64,000 nucleotides of DNA from Lachnospiraceae bacterium NC2008 (GTDB taxonomy: Bacteria; Bacillota; Clostridia; Lachnospirales; Lachnospiraceae), in NCBI GenBank assembly GCA_000687675.1, contig JHWS01000006.1, forward strand, positions 1 through 64,000. Reading direction: 5' to 3'. Every line of letters starts with the position of its first letter. Position 1 is the first letter of the stretch. Below, one piece after another: positions 9,361 to 17,837 of this stretch. Below the pieces are notes generated by a model. The model searched no databases and was not told the DNA's origin. It saw only the letters and a program-made list of their open reading frames with translations. A program made the translations under genes and the position numbers.

Positions 9361-9474
9361 TTTGAAGGATTATAACCTGTTTGAATATATTAAGCAGGCA
9401 ATTGTAATAGTTCACTCTGAGAAGTTATTAAGTGTATAAAAAAAGAATTAAAAATTGATTGAGATAGGATAATT

Positions 9475-9506
9475 CATACTATCTAGTTATAAAATATGAT
9501 AGTATG
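9475..9506. promoter_or_regulatory. Perfect palindromic operator candidate before an AlbA_2-type regulator
   Basis: CATACTATC (9475-9483) and its exact reverse complement GATAGTATG (9498-9506) flank a 14-bp A/T-rich spacer. TTGATT at 9455-9460 and TACTAT inside the left arm (9477-9482) would form a promoter with a 16-bp spacer, so a protein bound at the palindrome would cover the -10 box. The gene that follows encodes a protein with a C-terminal helix-turn-helix, so autoregulation is a reasonable inference. Confidence 0.45.
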
Positions 9507-9537
9507 CATATATAAATGTTTTATTTTGAACGCAAAA

Positions 9538-9578
9538 ACGAACGCAAAAAAATACGTTTGATTTTGCGTTCGTTTTTT
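9538..9578 (+). terminator. Terminator-like hairpin in the leader of the AlbA_2-type gene
   Basis: ACGAACGCAAAA (9538-9549) pairs perfectly with TTTTGCGTTCGT (9562-9573) and is followed by a T run to 9578. It ends only 30 bp before the ATG at 9609 and downstream of the likely promoter, so it is placed like an attenuator and not at the end of a gene. A partial extra copy of the left arm (AACGCAAAA at 9529-9537) lies directly before it. Confidence 0.5.
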
Positions 9579-9608
9579 GATATATTTGAAATGAAAGAGG
9601 ATAGAATT

Positions 9609-10871
9609 ATGAGAGAAAACAGTAAACTTGAATATAAAAAGACAGTAACACGCACATTTTTAAAAACCGTAAGTGCATATGCAAATTACGGAGAAGGCGA
9701 AATTATATTTGGTATAGACGATGATGAAAACATTGTTGGCATAGAAAACCCTAAAAAGGAATGTCTTAACATAGAAAATATGATAAACGATAATATATCT
9801 CCAATGCCTGAATACTGTTTATCAATAAATGAAAAAACTAAAGTAATTACATTAAAGGTATTTGAGGGCGTTTATAAGCCATATTTATATAATTCAACTG
9901 CATATAGGAGAAGTGATACTTCTTCCGTTCCAGTTGATAGATTTGAACTGTCCAGATTAGTACTTGAGGGAGACAATAAATCTTTTGAGGAATTACCGTC
10001 GGCAACACAAAAACTCACATTTAATATACTGTGGACAAAACTTAATGAGTTATTAAACATAAAACAAGTATCTAAAGACGTTTTAAAAACATTAGAATTG
10101 TACAGTGATAATAATGGTTATAATAAGGCAGCAGAATTGCTAGCAGATGATAATACCTGTCCAGGGATTGATATTGTTAGATTTGGCGAAAGCATAAGTA
10201 TAATTTTGGACAGAGAAACTGTTAATCATAAATCTGTTCTTTATCAATATGATAAAGCCTTAGAGCAATATAGGAAGTATTATCAGTACGAAGAGATAAC
10301 GGGTAGTTTAAGAGAGAAAAAGCAACTACTACCGGAAGAGGCGTTTAGAGAAGCAATAGCAAATGCATTGGTACATAGAGTGTGGGATGTAGAAGCACAT
10401 ATTAATGTTTCTATGTTTGAGGATAGAATAGAGATTACTTCTCCAGGGGGGCTTCCAAAGGGAATTTCTCTTGACGAATACCTAAGCGGTGGATTATCAA
10501 TTCCTAGAAATCCTATTTTATGCAATGTATTTTTACGCTTAAATATGATAGAACGTTTTGGAACAGGAATCAGAAGAATACAAGAATCATATGTAAATAG
10601 TGCAATAAAACCAACATTTAAGGTTATGGATAATTCGATTAAAATAACGTTACCTTTATCGTCGGAAGAAAGTAAGCTGTCTAGTGATGAACAAATAATA
10701 GACAACTTACTGAGAAAATATGGAAACATGAGCCTTTCTAGTTCTGAGCTTGCTAGTATGGCAAAAATGGGAAAAACAAAAGTAGTTTCCTTGCTTAATA
10801 ATATGGTCGAAAATGGCTATATTCAAAAGAAAGGTAAAGGACGAGGGACGGTATATTTAAAAATAAAATAG
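9609..10871 (+). CDS. AlbA_2/Schlafen-type ATP-binding transcriptional regulator
   Basis: Read from the ATG at 9609, preceded by AAAGAGG, the protein has 420 residues. It starts MRENSKLEYKKTVTRTFLKT, followed by AYANYGEGEIIFGIDDDENI. This is the AlbA_2 (AAA_4, Schlafen-like) domain found in many 'divergent AAA' regulators. The middle region holds a HATPase-like segment with EEAFREAIANALVHR, MFEDRIEITSPGGLP and ERFGTGIRRIQ, which are the N, G1 and G2-like motifs of the C-terminal ATPase domain (HATPase_c_4 type). The last 65 residues look like a winged helix. Longer starts upstream (9516, 9591) would place the leader hairpin in the coding region and are not favoured. It appears to be an insertion in the glycan cluster. 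Confidence 0.75.
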   Translation: MRENSKLEYKKTVTRTFLKTVSAYANYGEGEIIFGIDDDENIVGIENPKKECLNIENMINDNISPMPEYCLSINEKTKVITLKVFEGVYKPYLYNSTAYRRSDTSSVPVDRFELSRLVLEGDNKSFEELPSATQKLTFNILWTKLNELLNIKQVSKDVLKTLELYSDNNGYNKAAELLADDNTCPGIDIVRFGESISIILDRETVNHKSVLYQYDKALEQYRKYYQYEEITGSLREKKQLLPEEAFREAIANALVHRVWDVEAHINVSMFEDRIEITSPGGLPKGISLDEYLSGGLSIPRNPILCNVFLRLNMIERFGTGIRRIQESYVNSAIKPTFKVMDNSIKITLPLSSEESKLSSDEQIIDNLLRKYGNMSLSSSELASMAKMGKTKVVSLLNNMVENGYIQKKGKGRGTVYLKIK

Positions 10872-11031
10872 AGATCAGAAAAAAATCGCCAGAAGTGATG
10901 TTATAGTTATTTCGATATATAATATATAGAGATTACAATAGGTATGAGGATTTTATTTGTGATTTAAGGCAGATAAAGTTATTTTATTCGAAATGATAAG
11001 TTAATGTTAATACTAGTTTATGAGGTACAAT

Positions 11032-11469
11032 ATGCTAAATATTTTTTATGGCAACATGCCAGATGCAATATATAATACATCAACATATTTTTCTAATGTA
11101 TTCCAAAAAGAATGGCTTGATGATGCCTATGTGCGTAAGATGATAAAAAGTGTTGATAAATCGGAGGTTATTGATGATTACCTAATTAAGAGCAAAGCTT
11201 TAGGTATGATATCTCCAAATCAGTTATCTGGTGGAGTTAAAACATTGATTTTAACATATTTCAAATCGGATATTGTTTTCAATGCTACTACTTGTGGAGA
11301 CAATTGTGCTAGGTGGTTTCTTGATATGGCAAAGAAAGAGGACAGAACAATCAACCTTAGACATATTATGGATTTTGGCGATGGGAAATTTGATATACAG
11401 ATTTTAAATAACGGCGTTGTAGTTCATTCTATGAGTGAGCTGGTTCAGCATGCAGGTTATTATATTTAG
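11032..11469 (+). CDS. DUF4869-like protein, partner of ATPase-TOPRIM gene
   Basis: A 145-residue protein. The ATG at 11032 is preferred because GAGGT at 11022-11026 lies at the right distance; an ATG at 11020 overlaps that site. It begins MLNIFYGNMPDAIYNTSTYF, which I recognise as the start typical of DUF4869 proteins. A central ISPNQLSGGVKTLILTYFKS segment, a Cys-Gly-Asp-Asn-Cys-Ala stretch and a C-terminal strand-rich part follow. No catalytic motif is evident. It ends eight bases before the ATPase gene, so the two are almost certainly one transcription unit and are commonly found as neighbours in Clostridia. Function unknown. Confidence 0.65.
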   Translation: MLNIFYGNMPDAIYNTSTYFSNVFQKEWLDDAYVRKMIKSVDKSEVIDDYLIKSKALGMISPNQLSGGVKTLILTYFKSDIVFNATTCGDNCARWFLDMAKKEDRTINLRHIMDFGDGKFDIQILNNGVVVHSMSELVQHAGYYI

Positions 11470-11477
11470 GAGCAGGA

Positions 11478-12440
11478 ATGAAGGGTAGTTATCAGATTAT
11501 CATTCAGAATAGTTTGGTACAATTCAAACTACAAATTAATAGAAATATAACCATAATTCGAGGCGATAGTGCTACAGGAAAGACTACCATGGTTAATCTT
11601 GTTCGTCAGTATAGTTTGGATGGACCAGCAAGTGGAGTCAATATTTCATGTGATAAGGCCTGCACCGTACTATCAGGACTACGCTGGGAAGATGAAATAA
11701 AGGCTATTCATGATAGTATCATCTTTTTAGATGAGGGATTTAACTTTATATCAAGTAAGGACTTTGCCAAGGCAGTAAAATCTTCAGACAATTATTTTGT
11801 TATTGCAACAAGAGAAACTCTTTTTAATTTGCCATACAGTATAAAAGAGATATATGGTCTGAAGAACGTTACTAGAAAGACAAAGTATCAGGAATTTAAC
11901 AGGATATATACTGAGTTTTACCAAATCTATAATGAAGAACTATTATATACAAAACCGAAAACAGTGATTGTTGAAGATTCTAATTCTGGATATCAGTTTT
12001 TTTCAGCATTATGTAAAAAAGAAAACATTCGTTGTATTTCAGCAAAGGGAAAATCCAACATATATGATCATATTATTGGATGTAAAGATGAAAGTATATT
12101 GGTTATCGCTGATGGGGCTGCTTTTGGACCGGAGATGGAACGAGTGCTTTCTCTTAGAAAGGTTAAGAATCTAATTTATTTTCTTCCGGAATCATTTGAG
12201 TGGCTTATATTAAAGTCTGGATTAGTTGATGGTTCAAGAGTACAGGATATCCTGCAACATCCTTATGATTTTATCGAAAGTAAGAAATATTTCAGCTGGG
12301 AAAGATTCTTTACTGCATTACTTACAGAAGAAACAAAGGATACATATTTGTTTTATTCTAAAGCTAAACTTAACAAAGCATATTTGCAACAAAAGGAAGC
12401 GAATGCAATTAAGGGTGTTATAGAAAAGGTTGTAAAATAA
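11478..12440 (+). CDS. Compact P-loop ATPase with a TOPRIM-like C-terminal half
   Basis: A 320-residue protein. Walker A is GDSATGKT at residues 29-36 and a Walker B-like IIFLDEG lies at 81-87, followed by a YFVIATRE strand as a sensor-like element at about 106-113. There is no ABC signature or long coiled coil, so the ATPase is much smaller than in OLD or RecF proteins. The second half reads TVIVEDSNSGYQFF (E166), then SAKGKSNIYDHI, then ILVIADGAAFG (D212). This spacing of a Glu after a strand, a Gly-rich turn and a later Asp resembles a TOPRIM fold, as in OLD-family nucleases. The TOPRIM reading is my inference. It is co-transcribed with the DUF4869 gene. Confidence 0.6.
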   Translation: MKGSYQIIIQNSLVQFKLQINRNITIIRGDSATGKTTMVNLVRQYSLDGPASGVNISCDKACTVLSGLRWEDEIKAIHDSIIFLDEGFNFISSKDFAKAVKSSDNYFVIATRETLFNLPYSIKEIYGLKNVTRKTKYQEFNRIYTEFYQIYNEELLYTKPKTVIVEDSNSGYQFFSALCKKENIRCISAKGKSNIYDHIIGCKDESILVIADGAAFGPEMERVLSLRKVKNLIYFLPESFEWLILKSGLVDGSRVQDILQHPYDFIESKKYFSWERFFTALLTEETKDTYLFYSKAKLNKAYLQQKEANAIKGVIEKVVK

Positions 12441-12458
12441 CAATTATTAGCAAGTTTG

Positions 12459-13052
12459 GTGAAAGTAGAAAAATATAAATTGAAATTATTATATAAACTT
12501 CAAAAAATAAAATATGGCAAAAACCTAAAACTTAAAGGAATACCATTTATCTATAATCGTAAGGGTGCCAGCCTGGAGATAGGCGATAACTGTGTGATAA
12601 AGAGCTCATTTTTATCTAATCTTGTAGGTCTTTATTCCAGAACAATCATCGTGACTAGATGTAAGGGAGCGCGTATCAAAATTGGGGATAATGTTGGTAT
12701 TAGCGGCGCAACCATATATGCTCGCAGGGGCATAACCATAGGCGATAATACCTGCATAGGTGGTAATACTAAGATTCTCGATAATGATTTTCACCCTATC
12801 GAGTACGAGAAGAGAAATGCTCTTCTTCAGGGCACCGCACCAGAAGGTGATGATTCTAGAGCAGAATGGATAGGAACCAAGGAGATTGTAATTGGCAAGA
12901 ACTGTTTTATCGGATGTAATGCTCTTATCCTCAAAGGCACTGTTCTTGGGGATGGATGTGTTGTAGGTGCCGGTGCTGTTGTTGCTGGAACATTTCCGCC
13001 AGGTTCTGTTATCGTAGGCAATCCTGCCAGAGTTATAAGAACCTTGGGATAG
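12459..13052 (+). CDS. Hexapeptide-repeat acyltransferase (LbH family)
   Basis: About 197 residues from GTG 12459 (TTG 12456 is an alternative). From residue 40 on, the protein shows repeated [LIV]-G-x4 turns of a left-handed beta helix: LEIGDNCVI, IKIGDNVGISG, ITIGDNTCIGG, IVIGKNCFIGC, then GAGAVVAGTFPPGSVIVGNP, which is the classic C-terminal loop of sugar O-acetyltransferases (maltose/serine acetyltransferase class). It lies 15 bp after the ATPase gene and before a GT4 glycosyltransferase, so O-acetylation of a surface glycan is likely. Acceptor unknown. Confidence 0.8.
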   Translation: MKVEKYKLKLLYKLQKIKYGKNLKLKGIPFIYNRKGASLEIGDNCVIKSSFLSNLVGLYSRTIIVTRCKGARIKIGDNVGISGATIYARRGITIGDNTCIGGNTKILDNDFHPIEYEKRNALLQGTAPEGDDSRAEWIGTKEIVIGKNCFIGCNALILKGTVLGDGCVVGAGAVVAGTFPPGSVIVGNPARVIRTLG

Positions 13053-13097
13053 GATTGGGTTTTATTTAATGGAAAATAAACATAAAGGAGCATATTC

Positions 13098-14297
13098 TTG
13101 ATATTACTTATAGATTGTTTCAAACTTGTCAAAGGAACTGGAAAAAGCATAGGAATCTACAATCTTGCAAAGAACCTGGTGGATAACCTGTCTGGGCTTG
13201 ATTCAGCTACTCGTATAGTTGTCCTTGGTAACAAACACAATCGTGAGGACTTTGATATCAAGGGAGTAGAATTTGTTGAGGTTAAGTATAATCCTCTCTC
13301 ACAGGTTGTCTGTGCTATGTGGGAGCTGGTTTTAGTTAACAAGGCTATTAAGAAGATTAATCCTGACAAGGTCCTCTTTCCTCGTGGATACCTTCCGCTT
13401 AGGAGTGTTTCCAAAAATTATGTCATTATTCATGACATGATTCCTTTTTATTATCATAAGAATTTCCCAGGGGTGCTGGGAAAGACTAACTATTATATTA
13501 TGTGGCGCCTTAAGGCATCTGCTAGGAAAGCATATCGTGTTATTACTGTTTCTGAATATGCTGGAAGTGACATAGTTAAAACTGCCGGACTTAAGGATGC
13601 TAACAAGGTTATACCTATCCTTTCTGGGCTAAATAAGATGGATGCTTCAGGAATTAAAGAGGGTTATTATCCGAAAGGCCAGAGCCATCCCTATAGACCT
13701 TATATTTCTGCCATAGCTTCCAAACTTCCTCATAAGAATGTCCTTGGAGTATTAAAAGCGTATAAGGCATATTTGGATATGCATACGTCAGGGCAGGAAA
13801 ATGAATCAATAATTAATCAGGATAAATGCTCTTTGGAGGATAGTAATATCTTAGGACTTCATATCATAGGTCTGGACAATGATGGTGTAGACCGTTTGAT
13901 TCAGGAAGAACATATAGCATTTACCCCTGAGGAGAGAAGTCTGATTGTGGGGTATAAGTATATCAAGCGAGATGAGGACATGTATGCTGTGATTAAGGGT
14001 AGTCAGGCATTTCTCTTTATGTCGCTTAATGAAGGCTTCGGTTTTCCGCCGTTAGAGGCTATGCAGCTTGGAGTACCGGTAGTTTGTTCTAATAGAACGT
14101 CTCTTCCCGAAGTGGTTGGTAGTGCAGGTATACTCGTTAATCCAGATGACTACAATGCCGTGGCCAAGGCACTGGTAGAGATGGAATCACCGGAGGTTAG
14201 AGACAAGTATATTAAGCTCGGATATGAGAATATCCAGCGATTTAGATGGGATGACAGGATACAAAAATACAAGGAAGAACTAATTAATAACAACTAG
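13098..14297 (+). CDS. GT4-family glycosyltransferase
   Basis: A 399-residue protein starting at TTG 13098 behind AAAGGAGC. It opens with ILLIDCFKLVKGTGKSIGIY, the N-terminal glycine-rich acceptor loop of GT-B enzymes, and contains VIIHDMIPFY and VITVSEYAGSDI. Near the end it has the GT4 signature MSLNEGFGFPPLEAMQLGVPVV with the E-x7-E catalytic/nucleotide-binding pair, followed by SLPEVVGSAGILVNPDD. It probably transfers a hexose from a nucleotide sugar to a growing surface polysaccharide at the inner membrane face. An insertion of about 40 residues (about 230-270) is polar and variable. A terminator follows. Confidence 0.85.
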   Translation: MILLIDCFKLVKGTGKSIGIYNLAKNLVDNLSGLDSATRIVVLGNKHNREDFDIKGVEFVEVKYNPLSQVVCAMWELVLVNKAIKKINPDKVLFPRGYLPLRSVSKNYVIIHDMIPFYYHKNFPGVLGKTNYYIMWRLKASARKAYRVITVSEYAGSDIVKTAGLKDANKVIPILSGLNKMDASGIKEGYYPKGQSHPYRPYISAIASKLPHKNVLGVLKAYKAYLDMHTSGQENESIINQDKCSLEDSNILGLHIIGLDNDGVDRLIQEEHIAFTPEERSLIVGYKYIKRDEDMYAVIKGSQAFLFMSLNEGFGFPPLEAMQLGVPVVCSNRTSLPEVVGSAGILVNPDDYNAVAKALVEMESPEVRDKYIKLGYENIQRFRWDDRIQKYKEELINNN

Positions 14298-14298
14298 T

Positions 14299-14328
14299 GA
14301 GGTGTTGTAAACAATACCTCCTTTTTTG
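14299..14328 (+). terminator. Rho-independent terminator closing the glycan cluster
   Basis: GAGGTGTTGT and ACAATACCTC form a 10-bp stem (14299-14320) followed by a six-T run. It lies directly after the stop codon of the GT4 gene. Confidence 0.85.
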
Positions 14329-14391
14329 TTTACATAGTTCGTTCTAGGAAATAAAATAATAGTTACTAAAAGCATATAAGGAGGGACACAC

Positions 14392-15015
14392 ATGGACAAC
14401 AAGGCGATGTACAAATTATCTTATGGTCTTTTTGTTTTAACAGCAAAAAGAGGGGATAAGGAGAATGGATGTATTACAAACACAGCTATTCAGGTGGCTT
14501 CAGAGCCTAACCAGATTTCATTTGCTGTGAATAAGGCTAATTATACACATGATATGGTTATGGAGACCAGGAAGGCTAACATCTCTGTGATTAGTGAAGA
14601 GGCTAGCTTTGACCTTTTCAAGCATTTTGGTTTCCAGTCAGGAAGAGATGTAGACAAGTTCGCTGATTTCAAGGACTGCGCCTATGCTGAGAATGGTATC
14701 CCATATATTACAAAGGGAACAAATGCTTATTTCTCTATAGATGTTAAGCAGACAGTTGACCTTGGCTCACATACATTATTTATCGGTGTCCCAACTGATA
14801 TGGTTGTTCTCTCTGATGCTGAGTCTGCAACTTATGGCTACTATCAGTCCAACATCAAGCCTAAGCCTGAGAAGGTTGGGGAGACTAAGGATGGCCAGAC
14901 AGTATGGCGCTGCAAGATATGCGGATATGAGTACGTTGGAGAGGAACTTCCTGATGACTTCATCTGTCCAATTTGTAAGCATCCAAAGGCTGACTTTGAG
15001 AAGGTAGTTAAGTAG
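14392..15015 (+). CDS. Flavin reductase-rubredoxin fusion (high-molecular-weight rubredoxin type)
   Basis: A 207-residue protein preceded by AAGGAGGG. Residues 1 to about 155 match the flavin reductase (FMN-binding split-barrel) family: YGLFVLTAKRGDKENGCITN followed by a NQISFAVNKANYTH-like segment. Residues about 165-207 are a rubredoxin domain with two CxxC knuckles (CKICGYEY and CPICKHP) for one iron. Proteins of this type (Hrb in Moorella) pass electrons from NAD(P)H to diiron or flavodiiron oxidoreductases that remove O2 or NO. The rubrerythrin and desulfoferrodoxin genes that follow make an oxygen-stress function very likely. Confidence 0.85.
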   Translation: MDNKAMYKLSYGLFVLTAKRGDKENGCITNTAIQVASEPNQISFAVNKANYTHDMVMETRKANISVISEEASFDLFKHFGFQSGRDVDKFADFKDCAYAENGIPYITKGTNAYFSIDVKQTVDLGSHTLFIGVPTDMVVLSDAESATYGYYQSNIKPKPEKVGETKDGQTVWRCKICGYEYVGEELPDDFICPICKHPKADFEKVVK

Positions 15016-15111
15016 TAAGTGAACTTCTGGAGTCCATTAATAAAGAAGGTATATTGATTGAAGAAAAATGGTTATAGAAATACTATAAAATACACTGTAT
15101 TTCCAAACTTA

Positions 15112-15123
15112 ATTTGCTATAAT
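15112..15123 (+). promoter_or_regulatory. Extended -10 promoter before rubrerythrin
   Basis: TTTGCTATAAT has a TGC extension and a perfect TATAAT at 15118-15123, about 50 bp upstream of the rubrerythrin start. No good -35 box is seen at 16-18 bp. The flanking A/T-rich half-palindromes could hold a peroxide-regulator site, but I cannot match a PerR box confidently. Confidence 0.5.
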
Positions 15124-15173
15124 TAGTTTGTTGTTAATCAATATTTTTTCTAATTTACAAAGGGGGTCACAAT

Positions 15174-15737
15174 ATGTCAGATAACAAATGGCGTTGCCGT
15201 GCAGAGGACCTTAAAGGTACTCAAACTGAGAAGAATCTTCAGGCAGCATTTGCAGGGGAGTCAGAGGCGCGCAACAAATATACATATTTTGCTTCTAAAG
15301 CAAAGAAGGACGGCTTCGTCCAGATTTCTAAGATTTTCCTCGAAACAGCTGAAAATGAGAAAGAGCATGCTAAGATCTGGTACAAGATTCTTACAGGCAT
15401 CGGCTCAACTATTGACTGCTTAAAGGAGGCCGCTGAAGGCGAGTCTTATGAGTGGCAGGAGATGTATCCGGCATTTGCCAAGACTGCAAGAGAGGAAGGA
15501 TTCGATGAGATAGCTGAACTTTTCGAAGGGGTAGCAGCAATCGAAAAGGAGCATGAGGAAAGATACAGAAAGCTTCTTAAGAACATCGAAGACAAGCTTG
15601 TATTCTCAAGAGACGGTGACTGCGTATGGCAGTGCGGCAACTGTGGCCACATAGTCATTGGTAAGGAAGCACCTGAGGTTTGCCCTGTATGCAACCACCC
15701 ACAGTCTTATTTTGAGATTAAGGCAGATAACTATTAA
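15174..15737 (+). CDS. rbr: Rubrerythrin
   Basis: A 187-residue protein preceded by AAAGGGGGT. The first 140 residues form a four-helix ferritin-like diiron domain with glutamate ligands in [25 protein letters not shown] and [12 protein letters not shown]. The last 40 residues are a rubredoxin domain with CGNCG and CPVCNHP. Rubrerythrin reduces hydrogen peroxide to water with electrons from rubredoxin. Placed between the flavoprotein-rubredoxin and the superoxide reductase genes, it completes a peroxide and superoxide removal set typical of strict anaerobes. Confidence 0.93.
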   Translation: MSDNKWRCRAEDLKGTQTEKNLQAAFAGESEARNKYTYFASKAKKDGFVQISKIFLETAENEKEHAKIWYKILTGIGSTIDCLKEAAEGESYEWQEMYPAFAKTAREEGFDEIAELFEGVAAIEKEHEERYRKLLKNIEDKLVFSRDGDCVWQCGNCGHIVIGKEAPEVCPVCNHPQSYFEIKADNY

Positions 15738-15800
15738 GACTTGAATTGAAGTATCAGCCGCCACGCGGCTGGACTATGATTTTAATTGGAGGGTATGATT

Positions 15801-16181
15801 ATGACACTTAAATTTTTCAAATGTAACCATTGCGGTAAAGTTATAGCAGTTATCAATGGGGTAGCAGTTCCAACTATCTGCTGCGGCGAGCCTATGACAG
15901 AGCTCGTTCCTGGCGCTACAGACGGAGCTTTCGAGAAGCATGTTCCTGTATTTACAGTAGAAGGCAATATCGTAAATGCTAAAGTTGGAGAGGTAGAGCA
16001 TCCTATGATGCCAGAGCATTTCATTCAGTGGATTGCTATCGAGACTAAGAATGGCTACCAGTTCAAGGAACTTAAGCCAGGAGAGAAGCCTGAAGCCTCA
16101 TTTGCCCTTACTCCAGATGATGAGTTAGTGGCAGTATATGAGTACTGCAACCTTCACGGACTTTGGAAGAAGGAAGCATAA
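15801..16181 (+). CDS. dfx: Desulfoferrodoxin / superoxide reductase
   Basis: About 126 residues from the ATG at 15801, which is seven bases after GGAGGG; an in-frame ATG at 15795 is too close to that site. The N-terminus has the desulforedoxin-type Fe(Cys)4 centre (CNHCGK and ICCGEPM). The C-terminal domain has the histidine ligands in KHVPVF and EHPMMPEHFIQW and the Cys-Asn-Leu-His-Gly-Leu motif of the superoxide-reducing centre. The enzyme turns superoxide into peroxide, which rubrerythrin next door can remove. Confidence 0.92.
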   Translation: MTLKFFKCNHCGKVIAVINGVAVPTICCGEPMTELVPGATDGAFEKHVPVFTVEGNIVNAKVGEVEHPMMPEHFIQWIAIETKNGYQFKELKPGEKPEASFALTPDDELVAVYEYCNLHGLWKKEA

Positions 16182-16196
16182 AACATGATAATAATG

Positions 16197-16231
16197 GGAA
16201 CTCATTTCATATTGGGATGAGTTCCTTTTTT
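16197..16231 (+). terminator. Terminator after the oxygen-defence genes
   Basis: GGAACTCAT (16197-16205) pairs with ATGAGTTCC (16217-16225) and is followed by a six-T run. Confidence 0.8.
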
Positions 16232-16287
16232 GTTGCGGGAAAATACGTTATAATATGTACAAAGTATTTGATACGAGGGGGATAAAT

Positions 16288-16950
16288 ATGAATTTTGAGC
16301 TCAATGCTTCTATGATGTGTGCCAATTATGGCCATCTTGCAAGGGAAGTTGAAGATTTGGAGGAGGCAGGAGTTGACTCTTTCCATATTGATATTATGGA
16401 CGGCCGCTACGTGCCTAACTTCGCTATGTCTATTAACGATATGGCATTTATCGCTTCGGCAACAAAGAAGCCCCTGGATGTCCACCTTATGCTTGAGCAC
16501 CCTAATAACAACATAGGATTGTTCCTTGAGAAACTTCGAAAAGGCGACACGGTTTATATCCATCCTGAAGCAGAGTATCACCCATCAACAACCCTCCAGA
16601 AAATTATCAATGCCGGCATGATTCCTGGCATCGCAATCAACCCTGGAACCAGCGTAGAAACTGTTATGGAGATGCTCCACATCGTTGACAAAGTCCTGGT
16701 TATGTCAGTTAACCCGGGCAATGCAGGCCAGATGTACCTCCCATACGTCAGCAAAAAGTACGACAAGCTCCTTCCACTCAAGGAAGAGATGGGCTTTAAA
16801 GTATACTGGGACGGCGCCTGCAGCGCCGAAAAGATTCTGGAGTTCGCTCCAAAAGGGGTAGACGGTTTCGTCCTCGGCACCACCTTACTCTTTAGAGAAG
16901 GCTATGTGTACAAGGATCAGATTGAGAAGATTCGTAAATTAGAAATATAA
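16288..16950 (+). CDS. Ribulose-phosphate 3-epimerase family protein
   Basis: Translated from the ATG at 16288 behind GAGGGGGAT, 220 residues. The TIM-barrel motifs of the family are clear: LNASMMCANYGHL, then FHIDIMDGRYVPN (metal-binding His and Asp), DVHLMLEHP, and VLVMSVNPGNAGQ. It interconverts ketopentose phosphates such as ribulose 5-phosphate and xylulose 5-phosphate, or related allulose 6-phosphate. The sequence differs from the canonical Rpe in some loops, so it may be a specialised paralogue. The next two genes could use ribulose 5-phosphate to make a CDP-polyol, which would explain why it is here. Confidence 0.8.
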   Translation: MNFELNASMMCANYGHLAREVEDLEEAGVDSFHIDIMDGRYVPNFAMSINDMAFIASATKKPLDVHLMLEHPNNNIGLFLEKLRKGDTVYIHPEAEYHPSTTLQKIINAGMIPGIAINPGTSVETVMEMLHIVDKVLVMSVNPGNAGQMYLPYVSKKYDKLLPLKEEMGFKVYWDGACSAEKILEFAPKGVDGFVLGTTLLFREGYVYKDQIEKIRKLEI

Positions 16951-16965
16951 GCGGTTTGGACATAA

Positions 16966-17005
16966 AAAAAGCAACCGCCATACTCGCAAAGGTTAGTTGC
17001 TTTTT
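16966..17005 (+). terminator. Terminator after the epimerase gene
   Basis: AAAAAGCAAC (16966-16975) pairs with GTTGCTTTTT (16996-17005). The stem is A/T flanked and could work on both strands. It lies 25 bp before the next start, so it separates the epimerase from the cytidylyltransferase at least partly. Confidence 0.7.
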
Positions 17006-17029
17006 ATTTGTCAACGAGGTGTTAAACAC

Positions 17030-17737
17030 ATGAACATAGCGATTTTGCTTTCTGGAGGGACAGGGTCCAGGCTGGGAAGTGATATACCAAAACAGTATAT
17101 AGAAATTAATGGGAAGATGATTATTACATATTCCCTTGAGGTTATGTGTGGGCATAAAGATATTGATGGGATAGTTATAGTTGTAGCTGATGAGTGGAAG
17201 GAAAAAGTGCAAGAGACTTTGGAAAATCTGAATTCAGAAACAAAAGTCTTCTTTGCTAAACCTGGCAATAACCGTCAACTGTCAATCTATAGTGCTCTTG
17301 AAGCTACTATGCAATTACTAGCAGAAACTTCACAAAGTGATATTTCATCATCGAATGTTTTCATCCATGATGCGGCAAGACCTAATCTTACTTCTGAGAT
17401 GATAACTTCTTATCTAGGGGCTATGGAAGGCCACGATGGACTTCTACCTGTGCTTCCTATGAAAGATACTGTTTACTATAGCGAAGATGGTAAAAAAGTA
17501 ACTAAACTTATCGATAGATCTAAAATCTACGCTGGTCAGGCACCTGAAGTTTTTAACTTTCAGAAATATTACGCTGCCTGTAAGGCTCTCTTACCAGATA
17601 AAATCCTTACTATTAACGGCTCTACTGAGCCGGCAATCATAGCAGGTATGGATATTGCCATGGTTCCGGGGGATGAGAATAACTATAAAATCACTACTAG
17701 GGCAGATTTAGAAAAATTTGAGAATTCAGTAAAATAA
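17030..17737 (+). CDS. IspD/TarI-family cytidylyltransferase
   Basis: A 235-residue protein from the ATG at 17030 behind a GAGGTG site. The N-terminal IALLLSGG-like motif reads ILLSGGTGSRLGSDIPKQY, the CTP-binding loop of the IspD/TarI family. FIHDAARPN and APEVFNF are the later conserved motifs. Family members make CDP-methylerythritol (IspD) or CDP-ribitol (TarI). The neighbour is a zinc-dependent polyol-phosphate-type dehydrogenase, which resembles the TarI-TarJ arrangement for CDP-ribitol, so a surface-polymer precursor role is my preferred reading. A true IspD cannot be excluded without comparing the other copy in the genome. Confidence 0.75.
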   Translation: MNIAILLSGGTGSRLGSDIPKQYIEINGKMIITYSLEVMCGHKDIDGIVIVVADEWKEKVQETLENLNSETKVFFAKPGNNRQLSIYSALEATMQLLAETSQSDISSSNVFIHDAARPNLTSEMITSYLGAMEGHDGLLPVLPMKDTVYYSEDGKKVTKLIDRSKIYAGQAPEVFNFQKYYAACKALLPDKILTINGSTEPAIIAGMDIAMVPGDENNYKITTRADLEKFENSVK

Positions 17738-17837
17738 CAAATTTAATATAAATGCTCAAACAGCGTACTACCTTAATAGTTTTTAGCATAGATAGTACAT
17801 TATTTATAATTTTATATATGCAAAGAAGGCACAACGA

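Noticed and set aside
15100-15173. PerR box upstream of rubrerythrin
   Set aside because: The region is A/T-rich with half-palindromes, but no convincing TTATAAT-N-ATTATAA match was found by eye.
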